A stretch of DNA of 62,397 nucleotides. Source: a virus. The translations under genes were made by a program, and so were the position numbers. The notes under the pieces were generated by a model, which saw nothing but the letters and a program-made list of their open reading frames with translations, was not told the DNA's origin and ran no database searches. Below, piece by piece: positions 42,701-48,763 of the stretch; the stretch's first letter is position 1; each line of letters opens with the position of its first letter. The stretch covers positions 1-62,397 of the IMG/VR virus record IMGVR_UViG_3300022752_000070. One strand, written 5' to 3'.

Positions 42701-42855
42701 GCAAGATCAACAGGACCACTTTGATATTCCTGAGATATATAATATTGCTTCAAAAATTCTGAAGCCTTTGGATTTTCATCCAAAATAAAACTTGGAAGTT
42801 GATTTTCAATAACTTGATAAACCTTAACTCTTGAATCAAATCCAGTTTGTATCAT
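30703..42855 (-). CDS. 7: giant gp7-like baseplate wedge protein with YHYH and dockerin-like modules
   Basis: 4050 residues against 1032 in T4 gp7. Near residue 205 the sequence FYKAKGTDESFKILFKILYG, and near 258 RLVGQTIYKS, match the C-terminal part of T4 gp7, so the conserved wedge core is here at the N-terminus. Near 1247 is a YHYH-type domain (WAYDGNPIYGAYGY, later NGRYCKTPEFPNGTYAYF). Near 1845 and 1912 are two calcium-loop units (DMDGDGVVSGNDG and DVDGSGSVSALGDG) of dockerin type. The rest is beta repeats with GIGTTS-like turns and GG-x-GY motifs. It is likely a wedge core with a huge peripheral arm. It sits between gp6 and gp8, as gp7 does in T4. Confidence 0.8.
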   Translation of the reverse strand: MIQTGFDSRVKVYQVIENQLPSFILDENPKASEFLKQYYISQEYQSGPVDLAENLDQYLKLDNLTPEVVVDSTYLTSGIGTDNKITINVNSTKGFPKEYGLLRIDEEIITYTGITTNSFLNCQRGFSGITSYHEDLNQEELVFESTNVSSHEESTSVQNLSSLFLKEFYKKLKYSFTPGFENLDFVSGLNVGNFIKEARSFYKAKGTDESFKILFKILYGVDSTLVNLENFLLKPSSAEFIRRKIVLVERISGEPNRLVGQTIYKSIDGETDPNTNATVSEVEIITRNRKKYYKLSLFVGYDESPTIQGDFEITPSTKVLETVSIGSSVISVDSTIGFPESGNIVSGNNTISYTSRSINQFLGCSGIESEIKQSDVIRSNIIYYGYENGNIDKKVEFKLLGSLSDFIQISETITGVSEGDSIHIKGLGNPIGQTKFGDKTFKEVLVNSWIYNTNSRYHIDNFNGPKSLNLRSSIDKTSLKHGDEVEIVERGASNVVFTSYVSEEVDSNSKSIKLFGFSFAPEEGVSYDLRRKNNKSSSLNVPIEYGNDSILSDVSNLYTDNDYAYVASNSLPSSNRGLSIPYNYQITKELNSAYIDNNTGTLAGQIDDEYTIIGFPNDVPFLTGDRIYYQPENESLVGLETGSYYVEVLESNKKRIRLYSSPSFVGVGQSLTFKSPYISGLGTHTFTLYSQRSGEIGAQKILRKFPLTNNIVNGSDEKTLPGSVGLLVNGVEISNYKSLDKIYYGPLKSVTILNSGKNYDVINLPVISVASGLGSTALVQPVVSGSIEKVYVNNQDFDIQRIVSIGVSGGNGFGAVLEPVLKTRVREVFFDGRTTTNSGGINTTTGQLTFLTDHNFLDGEEVIYNSNGNLGIGVGVGNSTLVSDSPYYVRATSNRTVRLYQSFTDYSLGINTVGFNTDNTSGIHKFYTSSNKKTLSQIKVINGGQQYTNRKLIVSPSGISSQSHTINFANHGFNDGDLIKYNYQTSAISGISTDASNQFYVLKIDEDSFRICDAGINGSTRTNYDKKNYIKFSSIGSGYQYFSYPEISVFVEFTTSGVNTSQVLQITPRVKGKIIDAYLYETGTGYGSSILNFEKKPIITIKNGKDAKLVPNIINGTINSVKVEYGGKEYYSLPDLVVEDPTGLGNGAELVPTITDGKIVSVTVTNGGIGYSTTSKIKVVPAGSNALFDSKVRDLTVNDTKRFDNEVYTETLNNKLKYSVLGYFDTLQNAFSDDGTFHSKIIGWAYDGNPIYGAYGYSDPENTSSVKLLTSSYVLDTSYTDRPSSFESGFFVEDYSYNESGDLDKHNGRYCKTPEFPNGTYAYFSPINSINRKPQFPYFVGDSYRSNVLDDNFSLDQSFDFENSNVLRNTFPYKLVDPNVENDFVPSYLDLKNQKLLVESISKGNVNGFDIVNAGVDYKVNDLLEFQDLDQGSLSARVSSLQGKEIQTVITTTETYDNSIITWNNQNELKVTILPSHNFRDGDYVTLTGFSTAFTGIDGFYKIGITSEYSTVVRDIPQAASIGSTEIYVSQIPNSISVGSSIGIGTEILKVLNIFENKNILRVQRGLTGAGSSHDASSTISLIPDSFTISKNLDYFESKVNDKVYFNPKESVGVGTTVGTSNLVTFSLADLTISRDIPIKGIYLENHPFATNQKVLFTPPAGTLSVSTDGVNTYSIPISGSSQELYVVNKSINVIGLKTSFSAPELFFHTNGNDDDNYLLESSFSQYQGTVERFKTTVSVSTSHELSNGDSISLNIRPNLNVGIGTSTSVNVVWNNNYKKLLINPIRFTSSNIFGTEFYYTIPTRLATIDTAVGIAFTSKAISPTATRNAQQIYDYIWDNYSLFDMDGDGVVSGNDGLVVIRELFGGAFAGDKLIAGIIFPTNATRTTASSIRSYINSVTGGVGIGSTVYDVDGSGSVSALGDGLMLVRFSAFEGLAVPGVNDVPEIRGYIQINNHPFKTGDKILYLGNTTSTVGIPMDDGEYYIIKRNNNEIQVAETYKDAVSNPNNPVNIAGPGGSNQTISLINPEISVVKNNNLVFKLSDSSLNGYELKLFYDQNYNNEFVSTGSSSEFNLSGVGTVGVSTTATLSINYDENLPDKLYYNLSKDGEIISLDSDVVNYSQINFIDSSYNKNYNVSGVGSTTFSIYLENKPERVSYAKTDCQELTYSTNSETAKGPIDKIDIISTSSNYKNIPIFKKVISTDGRDANIISRSKNIGDINKLKLINEGFEYTSDPTLHPIAYISPKISLKDSNTIGIVTVTSGGSDYIIPPSIIIVNSLTGEKIDSGILEAVLSGTSISSVKIIQDPKGIPDTEVNLFAVNNTNGFSIQKVESSSSGIFTCFITRPTGGFSPDPFLTGDKVFIEGIQKQSVDGDGFNSEDYGYQLFNVDSFDDTSGVFAKVVVNVSGLTTNTGIAKTIQDFIPTIINQDTYPTFEISKTKASFIVGETIISDGIERDLKIVDYNDSSIKVFGTYELSKDETFKGRESGTIATVESIKENLGKFKINLSTDKNIGWADNIGMLNDSSQVIPDNDYYQNLSYTIKSPITYDEFKTPVNNLLHTVGTKNFGDTGITSTSSVGVNSENATTITKDIIDEQRVDTIYNFDLSKDIDTVNNYSKFLKLENKILTPYINNVSNNVLKIDDINRLFSNLESTSTNFLNFIDLTQQNNEYIGILIRVTSSDNTEIQFSDLVILNDGTNISLLEKGSLVNSGIGLTHSSMEKIGEFSIEENDFKEIFLRFTPNNPYNTDYDLKWIQSSFESNSIGIASTSIGFVKISNSVDRAAPGISTNIVSLDSTSFESLHASMQVINDNSKEINFVELYLTQDGSNTYISEYYIDNNDVDNYSSNFIGTFSANIISNILYLNYTNTLSDDDVTIKSSVVGFGTTSITGIGGTYRFKKSGPDGSERSVIYMSNYSTTTSAASTSILNLNTNLFNSVKSLVEVSAGSTKALHQILMIHDGVDVYTQQMQFLSVGSTSTSDSLIGLGTFGGTFENSGNNFVLKFYPDAGITQNIAISNLNKCFYQDVDDINIAPDLEYSTNNVIFGRESIKTNFYNAINGTRINRKDFPLTSNGLKIFAREFDPDDNTQINLTTGEFTSENHFFSDDEELIYTPKSTIVGVAATPMMYKSGSVISTLPSSVFVVNKQENTFQISTTRAGTAVTFVSSGSGNAHLFEMLKNNEKTIITIDDIIQHPISFTKVSHSLSAGIGSTSTIFQMSGISTVFPKDILKIDNEYMQVISVGFGTTSIGPITGVGTTSLVQVSRGFVGSSATSHISGSTAKVYRGSYNISNGHIHFTESPKGNPQLERDSSNLKFQTSEFTGRVFLRNNYDTNVVYDNISNQFNGIGRTFTLTVGGANTVGLGTTGGNGILLINGLFQSPTSKNNPSNNFSIIETTSPSGITSIVFSSIRPNLDIISEYDINQNEIPRGGIIVSLGSSIGLGYAPLVGASVTAVVGAGGSIVSVGLGTTDIHGSGYSGIVSVTVYDPTQNVGGTPANITASVGAGGTLSFSVGVGGTGYNNPKIFVSDPSYENLEVIGVSRVGLGATTDTGVGLLLNVEVGASSTTGIGSTYFEVTGFNITRQGYSFRKGDVFKPVGLVTDRRLAQPLSELTLTVLETFSDSFALWQFGELDYIDSIKNYQDGSRQVFPLFYNEELLSFEKDENSNVELQNLLLIFINGVLQEPGVSYTFDGGTSFVFTEAPKPEDNISVFFYRGTIGDDSLLKTDIYPTIKSGDIVRVYKNNKYPTTITQDSRTVFNLSYSDKFETNLYSGSGIDENFEKPISWTKQKRDQKINGEFVYKSRDSIEAQVYPTSRLIAGIGTTSTELFVDDAQFFNYDNEIVFEPFDLLIVGSSSTVGISTTESLPIETVRGVSEVAGFSGIVTGITTSAGIGTSLALRFYINNLDANNLAGLTTGYPIYIYDTRVGSGVTSIDNSNISLVGIGTTYLDNIYRIHSWSKVVGADNIGIITCNVLSTSNVIGLTTSGSTLNPIGKFSWGKLSGFTRSNSPISIGVSGKTVDVGLTTFATVQRRGIGLKLKYETGALPKQV

Positions 42856-42856
42856 A

Positions 42857-44785
42857 TTACTTTCTTATTAGATTTCCGTTTAAGTAACTAGACGTATAGT
42901 AATTTTTGGAGAATTCTGTGCCAGATATTTCTTCTCCAGAAGATATCACATCTCTTACCATATTTATTTCACTTTTATCAAGACTAAGGCTAAGATATAA
43001 TTCTTTTAATCCAATAACATCGTTTGACTCTGGAACAGCCTGTATTTGTATAATATTATTTGGTAGTGACGTTGAAAGAATATTTATTGTTCCTAAATTT
43101 ATCTCACCTTTCTCATAATCCACAGTTCCAACAGACTTTACAACAACTCTAGTTTCAGTAGATGAAATTGGTTTTACAATTGATAAAACTCCTGTTTTCC
43201 CATCAGAGTTTGGTTTATCAGTTATATAAACAGTATCTGGATCTCCAAGAACAATAAAACCAGTAGATTTTATGTTGTATCCTTCACTATTAATGTGGAA
43301 TCTATTGCCAAAACATAATTCGTATTGTGCAGGTTGATTAATAAGAGCTTTTAAATCTCTTCTAATTTTTACTTTTGTAATATTTGATGTTATGGCAGTG
43401 TCAGTATTATCGATAAGTTGCAGAACTTTACTATATTTAAATCTTCCACCAAACTTATTTAAGTCTATGGAGTTTGCATATTTTGTAAGTGAATTAACAA
43501 CTTTTGTTTTTAGTGCATTTGCAGATGAAGTTTTTGAATAATCATAGTAAATCGAAGAATCAAGTTCAACATATAAAATTTTAAGATCAACAATTTTTTG
43601 ATTTATTCCTGAAATAGTATATTTTTTTAATTCGTTTAGTATTCTTCCTTTGTTAAAGTCAGACACAAAATTACCATTTTTTGGCTTAATGCTGATTTGA
43701 ACCGTACCATACTCTGGAGGATCTAACTCCTCACCACCAACTACAGATACAGATTCTGTGTCTGAATATATTCTTTTAATAAGAGTTTCATAATCGTTAG
43801 CAGTTACGGCACGATGTTGTGCTGAATATACTCTTGGAGCAAAGTACTTTATGGAATTGATTTGTTCAATATCGTCACCATTTTGTGATGATTGATTTGT
43901 GGTGACTGATACTGGACTACTCAATACTAGAATGCTTCCATTTGATTTCTCTAGTGTGCCGGAAAATAAGAATCTAGATGCTCCATTACCATCCTTACCA
44001 TCTGTTATGATATAACTGGCAGTTATGACTGTTCCATCTAGACCAGACCCATTTCCTAATTTCTTTCCAATATATCCATCACCAAAAAGTATTTCATATT
44101 TTTCATCTTGAACTTCTTGAATAAGATAAATTCTTGATGATGAATCTAAGTTTAAAATATCTTCTACTTGATAATATTCATATCCCAGTCCTTCATCCGA
44201 TGTTCTTTTGACATAAACACGAATTGTAGAAGTATCGATAAAGGAATTATTTAAAATAAACCTTTGATCTAGAGAACCATCAAAATTAAATCTATTTGTT
44301 AAAAATGTTCCTTGATAGATTTCTATATTATCAAAGGATGCGGTTCCAGATTCATTTACATTGACAGTAATGTCTTCTGGTATGGAAAAGATGTATGATG
44401 AATTTTCAATGTCTCCAGTACAAACTAAACCTGCCTTTAAAGTTAATGTTTGAGTTGTTAGTGAACCTGATTCGTCTGTGAGTCCAGTAATCTGAAAAGA
44501 TACCAGAGCTTTCGCTGCTGCTCTTGATCTTGGTACATATCCAATATTTCTTGCAAGTGAAACTACGTTTTCACGAAGAGTTGCCGAGTCTAAAAAAGAC
44601 TCATTCACAATCATGTTTGAATTGAACGCAGTGATATATGTGTTATATGCTAACGTATCAATTAAAACAGAAAAGTTAGATCCTTCAAAATCAAAGTCCG
44701 TGAAATTTGAATTTTCACGAAGATAGTCTTTGATTGAAGACTTTATCTGATCAAAATCTAGATTGGTAAACTTAGTAAAAGGCAT
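42857..44785 (-). CDS. 6: baseplate wedge protein gp6
   Basis: 642 residues (T4 gp6 is 660). It forms the continuous ring of the baseplate and drives the sheath contraction switch. The start (TKFTNLDFDQIKSSIKDYLR) and the segment FSVLIDTLAYNTYITAFNSN followed by ESFLDSATLRENVVSLARNI are characteristic of gp6/gpJ-type wedge proteins. It starts one base after gp25 ends and is followed by gp7 with the same spacing. Confidence 0.95.
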   Translation of the reverse strand: MPFTKFTNLDFDQIKSSIKDYLRENSNFTDFDFEGSNFSVLIDTLAYNTYITAFNSNMIVNESFLDSATLRENVVSLARNIGYVPRSRAAAKALVSFQITGLTDESGSLTTQTLTLKAGLVCTGDIENSSYIFSIPEDITVNVNESGTASFDNIEIYQGTFLTNRFNFDGSLDQRFILNNSFIDTSTIRVYVKRTSDEGLGYEYYQVEDILNLDSSSRIYLIQEVQDEKYEILFGDGYIGKKLGNGSGLDGTVITASYIITDGKDGNGASRFLFSGTLEKSNGSILVLSSPVSVTTNQSSQNGDDIEQINSIKYFAPRVYSAQHRAVTANDYETLIKRIYSDTESVSVVGGEELDPPEYGTVQISIKPKNGNFVSDFNKGRILNELKKYTISGINQKIVDLKILYVELDSSIYYDYSKTSSANALKTKVVNSLTKYANSIDLNKFGGRFKYSKVLQLIDNTDTAITSNITKVKIRRDLKALINQPAQYELCFGNRFHINSEGYNIKSTGFIVLGDPDTVYITDKPNSDGKTGVLSIVKPISSTETRVVVKSVGTVDYEKGEINLGTINILSTSLPNNIIQIQAVPESNDVIGLKELYLSLSLDKSEINMVRDVISSGEEISGTEFSKNYYTSSYLNGNLIRK

Positions 44786-44786
44786 T

Positions 44787-45188
44787 TTATCTTGTTGCCT
44801 CTAAGAGAAATGTATATTCTTGTGTCGGAAACTCTTGACCAATGACATCAAAGATCACGGTAACATCAAACGAATTACTATCAGGATTTGGTTCAACCTC
44901 AACTCTCAAATTTTCAATTCTGGGTTCAAAGTTAGTTACTGCAATTTCAATTTGATTTTGAATGATGGATGCAGTACCAAAATCAACAAATTCAAATAAA
45001 CTGGATCTAACATCAGATCCAAATATTGAATTGAAAAATTTTTCGGTTGGAATGGTTTCAACAATATTTCTTACAGATCTACGAATCGCAGTTTCATTCT
45101 TTAAAATCTGTAAGTCTCTTGTGACAGGATGAGGCTCAAAGGATAAACTAATATCCTTAAAAGATCTAGATATCCTCTGTGTTGCCAT
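44787..45188 (-). CDS. 25: baseplate wedge protein gp25
   Basis: 133 residues (T4 gp25 is 132). Small lysozyme-like wedge protein that nucleates sheath assembly. It has the expected KDISLSFEPHPVTRDLQILKN start, a conserved RNIVETIPTEKFFNSIFGSD segment, and an IENLRVEVEPNPD strand. It opens the gp25-gp6-gp7-gp8 operon with an exact late promoter 24 bases upstream. Confidence 0.96.
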   Translation of the reverse strand: MATQRISRSFKDISLSFEPHPVTRDLQILKNETAIRRSVRNIVETIPTEKFFNSIFGSDVRSSLFEFVDFGTASIIQNQIEIAVTNFEPRIENLRVEVEPNPDSNSFDVTVIFDVIGQEFPTQEYTFLLEATR

Positions 45189-45211
45189 TGAGTCAAGAGT
45201 TTTCTTTGCTT

Positions 45212-45219
45212 TATTTATA
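45212..45219 (-). promoter_or_regulatory. late promoter TATAAATA for the baseplate operon
   Basis: Exact late consensus in the 32-base gap before gp25, 24 bases from its ATG. Probably drives gp25, gp6, the gp7-like giant and gp8. Confidence 0.8.
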
Positions 45220-45220
45220 T

Positions 45221-45463
45221 TCAGTGCCAGGGAGATCCATAGGTTGGTTCAGTCCCGTACTCCCAATCATCATAATCTTCATCATTACGAATCTTTTCAT
45301 GCAGTTCAACTTGTTTTTTAAGGTCATGTCGTGGTGCAGGATCGTGCATGACTTCTTGAATCACTCTTTTTTGCTGTGGGTGCTCATAATCCGTAACTAA
45401 TCCTTTGGTTCCCCACATTTGATACATGTAATTTGAGTCTCTATCGACTGGTAAATTAGACAT
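45221..45463 (-). CDS. small conserved hydrophilic protein
   Basis: 80 residues, charged, with a YDYEHPQQKRVIQEVMHDP-like helix (actual start of that segment at VTDYEHP) and a Trp/Tyr-rich acidic tail (DDWEYGTEPTYGSPWH). I recognise this kind of protein upstream of gp25 in cyanophages, without known function. An AGGAG ribosome site 7 bases before the ATG lies at the edge of an 8-base-pair hairpin (45472-45492), which could limit its translation. Confidence 0.65.
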   Translation of the reverse strand: MSNLPVDRDSNYMYQMWGTKGLVTDYEHPQQKRVIQEVMHDPAPRHDLKKQVELHEKIRNDEDYDDWEYGTEPTYGSPWH

Positions 45464-45502
45464 TTTAGCTCCTGTTTTAATGAATAAAACAGAACTTTTA
45501 TA

Positions 45503-45522
45503 AAGGAGGTTGCTATCTCCTT
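45503..45522 (-). terminator. weak hairpin terminator after speD
   Basis: A six-base-pair AAGGAG/CTCCTT stem with an eight-base loop lies eight bases after the speD stop on the minus strand, followed by an A/U-rich but not pure U stretch. A second hairpin (45472-45492) follows. Termination is possible but not certain. Confidence 0.4.
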
Positions 45523-45530
45523 ATTTCTAT

Positions 45531-45872
45531 TTAACGATCGACTTCACGCAGAGAATAATTGTCGGAATTGAGATATTTCAGCATTTCTAGAGCAATCAAT
45601 TTGGGATTTCCTTCACCACAAGTATAAACATCCACTGCCAGACACCTATTTTCTGGCCAAGTATGACAAGAAACATGACTTTCAGAGAGTGCAATGACCA
45701 CCGTACACCCCTGTGGAAGAAAACAATGGGAAAAAGTGTTCAAGATTGTCATTTTTGCACGATTAATACCTCTAATCATGACGTTCTGTAGAGATTCTAC
45801 GTCATTAATGAGATTAAAATTGACATCATACACCTCTAGGAGCAGGTGTTTACCCATTGAAAACTGTTCCAA
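45531..45872 (-). CDS. speD: S-adenosylmethionine decarboxylase proenzyme
   Basis: 113 residues, the size of bacterial class 1B enzymes. It makes decarboxylated S-adenosylmethionine for spermidine synthesis. The self-cleavage motif SESHVSCHTWPE places the processed serine at 65, with His70 and Cys85 (VYTCGEG) at the spacing of the known catalytic set, so it looks active. It is a known accessory gene of T4-like cyanophages, probably boosting polyamines for DNA packing or host translation. An AATAAATA box lies 22 bases upstream, suggesting late expression. Confidence 0.95.
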   Translation of the reverse strand: MEQFSMGKHLLLEVYDVNFNLINDVESLQNVMIRGINRAKMTILNTFSHCFLPQGCTVVIALSESHVSCHTWPENRCLAVDVYTCGEGNPKLIALEMLKYLNSDNYSLREVDR

Positions 45873-45893
45873 CTCAAATTTTTAGTAAAAATT

Positions 45894-45901
45894 TATTTAT
45901 T
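45894..45901 (-). promoter_or_regulatory. candidate late promoter, variant AATAAATA, for speD
   Basis: One mismatch to the late consensus. It overlaps the stop of the upstream gene and sits 22 bases before the speD ATG, the same distance as before uvsW and cp12. Confidence 0.4.
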
Positions 45902-46496
45902 TGACCCAAAAACCTTTGCGTTCATAACTTTCATCTTCAATAAAACGATATTCTTCACTTTTTTCTCCCATTTCTTCATCCCAAACTGGTATTGCGACGG
46001 AATTTTCATATCTAAAATTTGGATTTCTACGGAATTGCACTTCTATTAAGCGTCCACCAATAAATTCGCAGTTAATACATTCATAATTACCCTTCAATTT
46101 TTTTAAAACTTCTGGAAAATCTACTTTTCTTTCAACTTTTTCCCACTTTTTCCATTTATAAATTGGATCACTCTCATTTTTTGTTCCTAAAATAACCAGA
46201 TCCTGTTGATGATGGTGGAAATCAACACTTAAGTGCTCTCCTTCAAAGATTTCACACCAGAATTCTGAAGGGTGCATCGTATCTGTTCTCTTTTCAATCC
46301 ATTCTTTACGAGCAAAACGGATCATACCAAACAAATTAAAGGAAGGACGAACAATATAAAAGTCGGGTTTGGGAACCGTAGTCCCTGCGGGACCACAAGT
46401 ATACCCTAAAACCCGACCTAGAAATAACTTATTATAGACCCAAAGGTCGTCAGAATGTATATGATTCCATTCATCATCACATTCTAGTAAGTACAT
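45897..46496 (-). CDS. conserved cyanophage protein, possibly ATP-grasp-like
   Basis: 199 residues. It begins MYLLECDDEWNHIHSDDLWV and has GPAGTTVPKPDFYIVRP near residue 35, EFWCEIFEGEHLSVDFHHHQ in the middle, and NCEFIGGRLIEVQFRRN late. The late Glu-Val-Phe with basic residues and the overall order are reminiscent of a minimal ATP-grasp fold, but no signature is decisive. It is a conserved neighbour of speD in cyanophages. Its ATG overlaps the stop of the 49-residue gene as TAATG. Confidence 0.7.
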   Translation of the reverse strand: MYLLECDDEWNHIHSDDLWVYNKLFLGRVLGYTCGPAGTTVPKPDFYIVRPSFNLFGMIRFARKEWIEKRTDTMHPSEFWCEIFEGEHLSVDFHHHQQDLVILGTKNESDPIYKWKKWEKVERKVDFPEVLKKLKGNYECINCEFIGGRLIEVQFRRNPNFRYENSVAIPVWDEEMGEKSEEYRFIEDESYERKGFWVK

Positions 46497-46645
46497 TATC
46501 CTTTACCTTGACCCCTATACTTTTTACGTGCTCCATTACGAGACGAAGCGGCATACTTAGTACCCCCTCCATTACCTTGACGAGATTTCTTAGGGGGACC
46601 TGGAATATAAGAGCTCTTATTCAGTCCTACTTTTGCCTTTGCCAT
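46496..46645 (-). CDS. small very basic Gly/Ser-rich protein
   Basis: 49 residues, read directly: starts MAKAKVGLNKSSYIPGPPKK, then SRQGNGGGTKYAASSRNGAR and ends KKYRGQGKG. About a third of residues are Lys/Arg and Gly. It overlaps the genes on both sides (TAATG at its end; 19 bases at its start), so it is embedded in an operon. Nucleic-acid binding is likely from composition; the exact role is unknown. Confidence 0.75.
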   Translation of the reverse strand: MAKAKVGLNKSSYIPGPPKKSRQGNGGGTKYAASSRNGARKKYRGQGKG

Positions 46646-46812
46646 AGTTTATTCTCCACTAGAATTTCAGTTTCAAGATCTTCAGGTCGAGGAGAACCTG
46701 TCTGATAAAATTCAATTGACAGATCCTCCATGACATCGAAATATTCTTCCTCTGTAAGATTCGAATATATTCTTCTTCCCTTACAAAGTATATTGTAAGA
46801 TTCGTTAGTCAT
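46627..46812 (-). CDS. small conserved phage protein
   Basis: 61 residues from the ATG at 46812, chosen because it lies one base after the glycosyltransferase stop. A longer frame reaching further upstream would overlap that gene heavily. The stretch IYSNLTEEEYFDVMEDLSIE followed by YQTGSPRPEDLETEI is a recurrent small cyanophage protein. The acidic helix suggests a protein-binding role, but function is unknown. Confidence 0.75.
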   Translation of the reverse strand: MTNESYNILCKGRRIYSNLTEEEYFDVMEDLSIEFYQTGSPRPEDLETEILVENKLWQRQK

Positions 46813-46813
46813 A

Positions 46814-47572
46814 TCAAATAATTCTTGTCTTTTCGTGACCAACTCTGATACGAGGGTCGCACCAGATTTCAAAACCTGCTTCCTTTGCATCCAAACAGAA
46901 CGATACATCTTCTCCACACATGTCCTGAACCTCACCAGATTCGAAGACTTGCATTTTTGGTGCAAACCAGGGATACTTCATTTCAGGGTGTTCAAAGACT
47001 CCATTCTTAATCAGAAGCCATCCGAAACCAGTATAATCCACTGTGAATGGTTTACGACGTTTCGAAATACTTTCAATGGTTTCATGATTCATGACACCAC
47101 CATTATTTCTGAAATCATCCTCTTCCAACCAGTGTGCAACGGATGTTGTATGTCCATCTTCGGTGCAGTACCAACCTGCGGCAATATCTTTTTCCATCAG
47201 AACCAATTGCCAGAATTTTTCTGTGTTAAAAATAATATCAGAATCAATCCAGAGTTGCCAATCGTAGTTCAGTTTGCCGTCCCAGGGAATCTGATCAGGT
47301 CCACGCAGAACATTCGCACCTAGACATTTGCATCTTGCAAAATTCACCATCGATGAATAGTCCTGCGAGATTTGAATGCTTGCTCCCGATTGTACAAGAT
47401 CAAAACAAAGTTGTACAAAGTTTTTCAGGTAAGCATAAGAAACACCTCTGCCAGGTAGACAGAATACGATTGATTTGCCTCTTACAAGTTCTTTTGCTCT
47501 TTTATAATCCCATTCTTCTGTTAAAGATGATGGGGTTGGGCTTTTTGCTTTTACGGTAAATCCTTTAGCCAT
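46814..47572 (-). CDS. glycosyltransferase, GT-A fold
   Basis: 252 residues. It has a nucleotide-sugar-binding start (KSIVFCLPGRGVSYAYLKNF) and a metal-binding DxD motif, WIDSDIIF with Asp110 and Asp112. Acceptor-side residues follow in GEDVSFCLDAKEAGFEIWCD near the end, as in family 2-like enzymes. It probably glycosylates a virion or host component. Cyanophages carry this gene near speD. Target unknown. Confidence 0.85.
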   Translation of the reverse strand: MAKGFTVKAKSPTPSSLTEEWDYKRAKELVRGKSIVFCLPGRGVSYAYLKNFVQLCFDLVQSGASIQISQDYSSMVNFARCKCLGANVLRGPDQIPWDGKLNYDWQLWIDSDIIFNTEKFWQLVLMEKDIAAGWYCTEDGHTTSVAHWLEEDDFRNNGGVMNHETIESISKRRKPFTVDYTGFGWLLIKNGVFEHPEMKYPWFAPKMQVFESGEVQDMCGEDVSFCLDAKEAGFEIWCDPRIRVGHEKTRII

Positions 47573-47619
47573 AATTGAATGTAATTACTTCAGTATCATA
47601 CAGTATTATCTATGCGTTG

Positions 47620-47793
47620 TCAATCTTCCTTTTCTGAGAGAACAATTTCTTTCCCAGACAATTCAAGTCTAATTTCGGTATCTTCATACCATGAGAGATC
47701 GTTCACAAAGTGCTCGGGAATCACCAGGTAATACTCACCCGTAATTGAATCGACTTGTAGGGGCTCAAAAATTTCTCCGGAATTTTTTTTCAT
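47620..47793 (-). CDS. AbrB/SpoVT-like small protein
   Basis: 57 residues from the ATG at 47793. The core (PLQVDSITGEYYLVIPEHFV, then WYEDTEIRLELSGKEIVLSE) follows the swapped-hairpin AbrB pattern, in which a beta strand, an IP turn and a short helix are followed by two strands. AbrB-fold proteins bind DNA as dimers, often as antitoxins or transition regulators. No toxin gene is adjacent. It could act as a phage transcription regulator. Confidence 0.7.
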   Translation of the reverse strand: MKKNSGEIFEPLQVDSITGEYYLVIPEHFVNDLSWYEDTEIRLELSGKEIVLSEKED

Positions 47794-47848
47794 TTCTACT
47801 AAACTTATTTTATTTTTTATATAGTAAAAAATTTTTATGAGTAATAAA

Positions 47849-48763
47849 TTAATATTTCTTTTTTTTCTGATAAATCCATTTACCATTTTGTTTTTTCCAT
47901 GTAGTGCCATCAGCACGAGTTCTAATGCTCCCTTCTGGTAATGATTGTCTAGGTTGACTGTCTTTCTTACTCTTACTCTTTCTCTTTTTCTGATAAATCC
48001 ATTTACCATTTTGTTTTATGAAAGTTCCTGGTTTTCCATTTACTTTTCTTGTTGTAACCGTTCCATCGGGTAATGTATTCCAAGAACTTCCTTTTAATCC
48101 TTTATTCCAAACAGGTTTATCAGTTGGAATTAAAACCCACTCACCATCTTTCTTGATATACTTTGTTGGGTTTTGAGAATTACCATATCTTTTATGTTCT
48201 TTAACAGTACCTTCTGGTAATCCAATCATTTTCATGTTTTCTTTATGTGTTCCCCATTTTAAATTCGTGTAATGATTATTCCTATTATTCTCATCCATAT
48301 GCAATATCTCTCTATGTCCCTCTAGATTGGGGACAAATGCTTCTGCAACTAATTGATGAATACTTTTCTTGATTTGTTTTAGAAACTTTCCATTTTCATC
48401 CCGTATTGAAATGTTAATACATTCATATTGATACTCTGGACGACCTGGATGACCTCTTAAGGCTGGTTTTAGGTATATTAATCCATATTCATTAATCTTA
48501 CCGTACTGCTCATTTCTATCATATTTGCCAGGTTCACGGTAAGCTTTGCCATCATCACTAATATAATAACCAGAAAATTCAGTCTCTCTCATCCCCTTCG
48601 GTATTCTTACTGGAGGATAATTGTACTCTACTCTAGATCTCTCTTTTATTTTCTTTGGTTTTTTTGGTTTCTTAACATATACCCATCTTCCATTTTCTTT
48701 AATATACTTCGTACCTTGTGTCGTAATTTTTATCGTTCCTTCTGGAAAAATCTCTCTGGTCAT
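47849..48763 (-). CDS. HNH homing endonuclease with flanking NGKWIYQKK repeats
   Basis: 304 residues from the ATG at 48763 (MTREIFPEG); earlier in-frame ATGs at 48820 and 48910 cannot be excluded. The central HNH core reads HQLVAEAFVPNLEGHREILH then MDENNRNNHYTNLKWGTHKE, the NUMOD/HNH type of free-standing phage homing enzymes. It is flanked by four short beta repeats with the form PEG-TI-GT-IK-NG-W-Y, one before and three after the nuclease, likely DNA-binding. No intron is evident. It appears to be an inserted selfish gene between virion-side and early-side genes. Confidence 0.88.
   Translation of the reverse strand: MTREIFPEGTIKITTQGTKYIKENGRWVYVKKPKKPKKIKERSRVEYNYPPVRIPKGMRETEFSGYYISDDGKAYREPGKYDRNEQYGKINEYGLIYLKPALRGHPGRPEYQYECINISIRDENGKFLKQIKKSIHQLVAEAFVPNLEGHREILHMDENNRNNHYTNLKWGTHKENMKMIGLPEGTVKEHKRYGNSQNPTKYIKKDGEWVLIPTDKPVWNKGLKGSSWNTLPDGTVTTRKVNGKPGTFIKQNGKWIYQKKRKSKSKKDSQPRQSLPEGSIRTRADGTTWKKQNGKWIYQKKKKY

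Noticed and set aside
46813-46965. Longer 112-codon version of the small gene at 46627-46812
   Set aside because: The extra part overlaps the end of the glycosyltransferase gene by 152 bases, and the downstream ATG lies one base after its stop.
47794-48009. N-terminal extension of the AbrB-like gene
   Set aside because: The extension is an out-of-frame shadow of the HNH gene's lysine-rich repeats.
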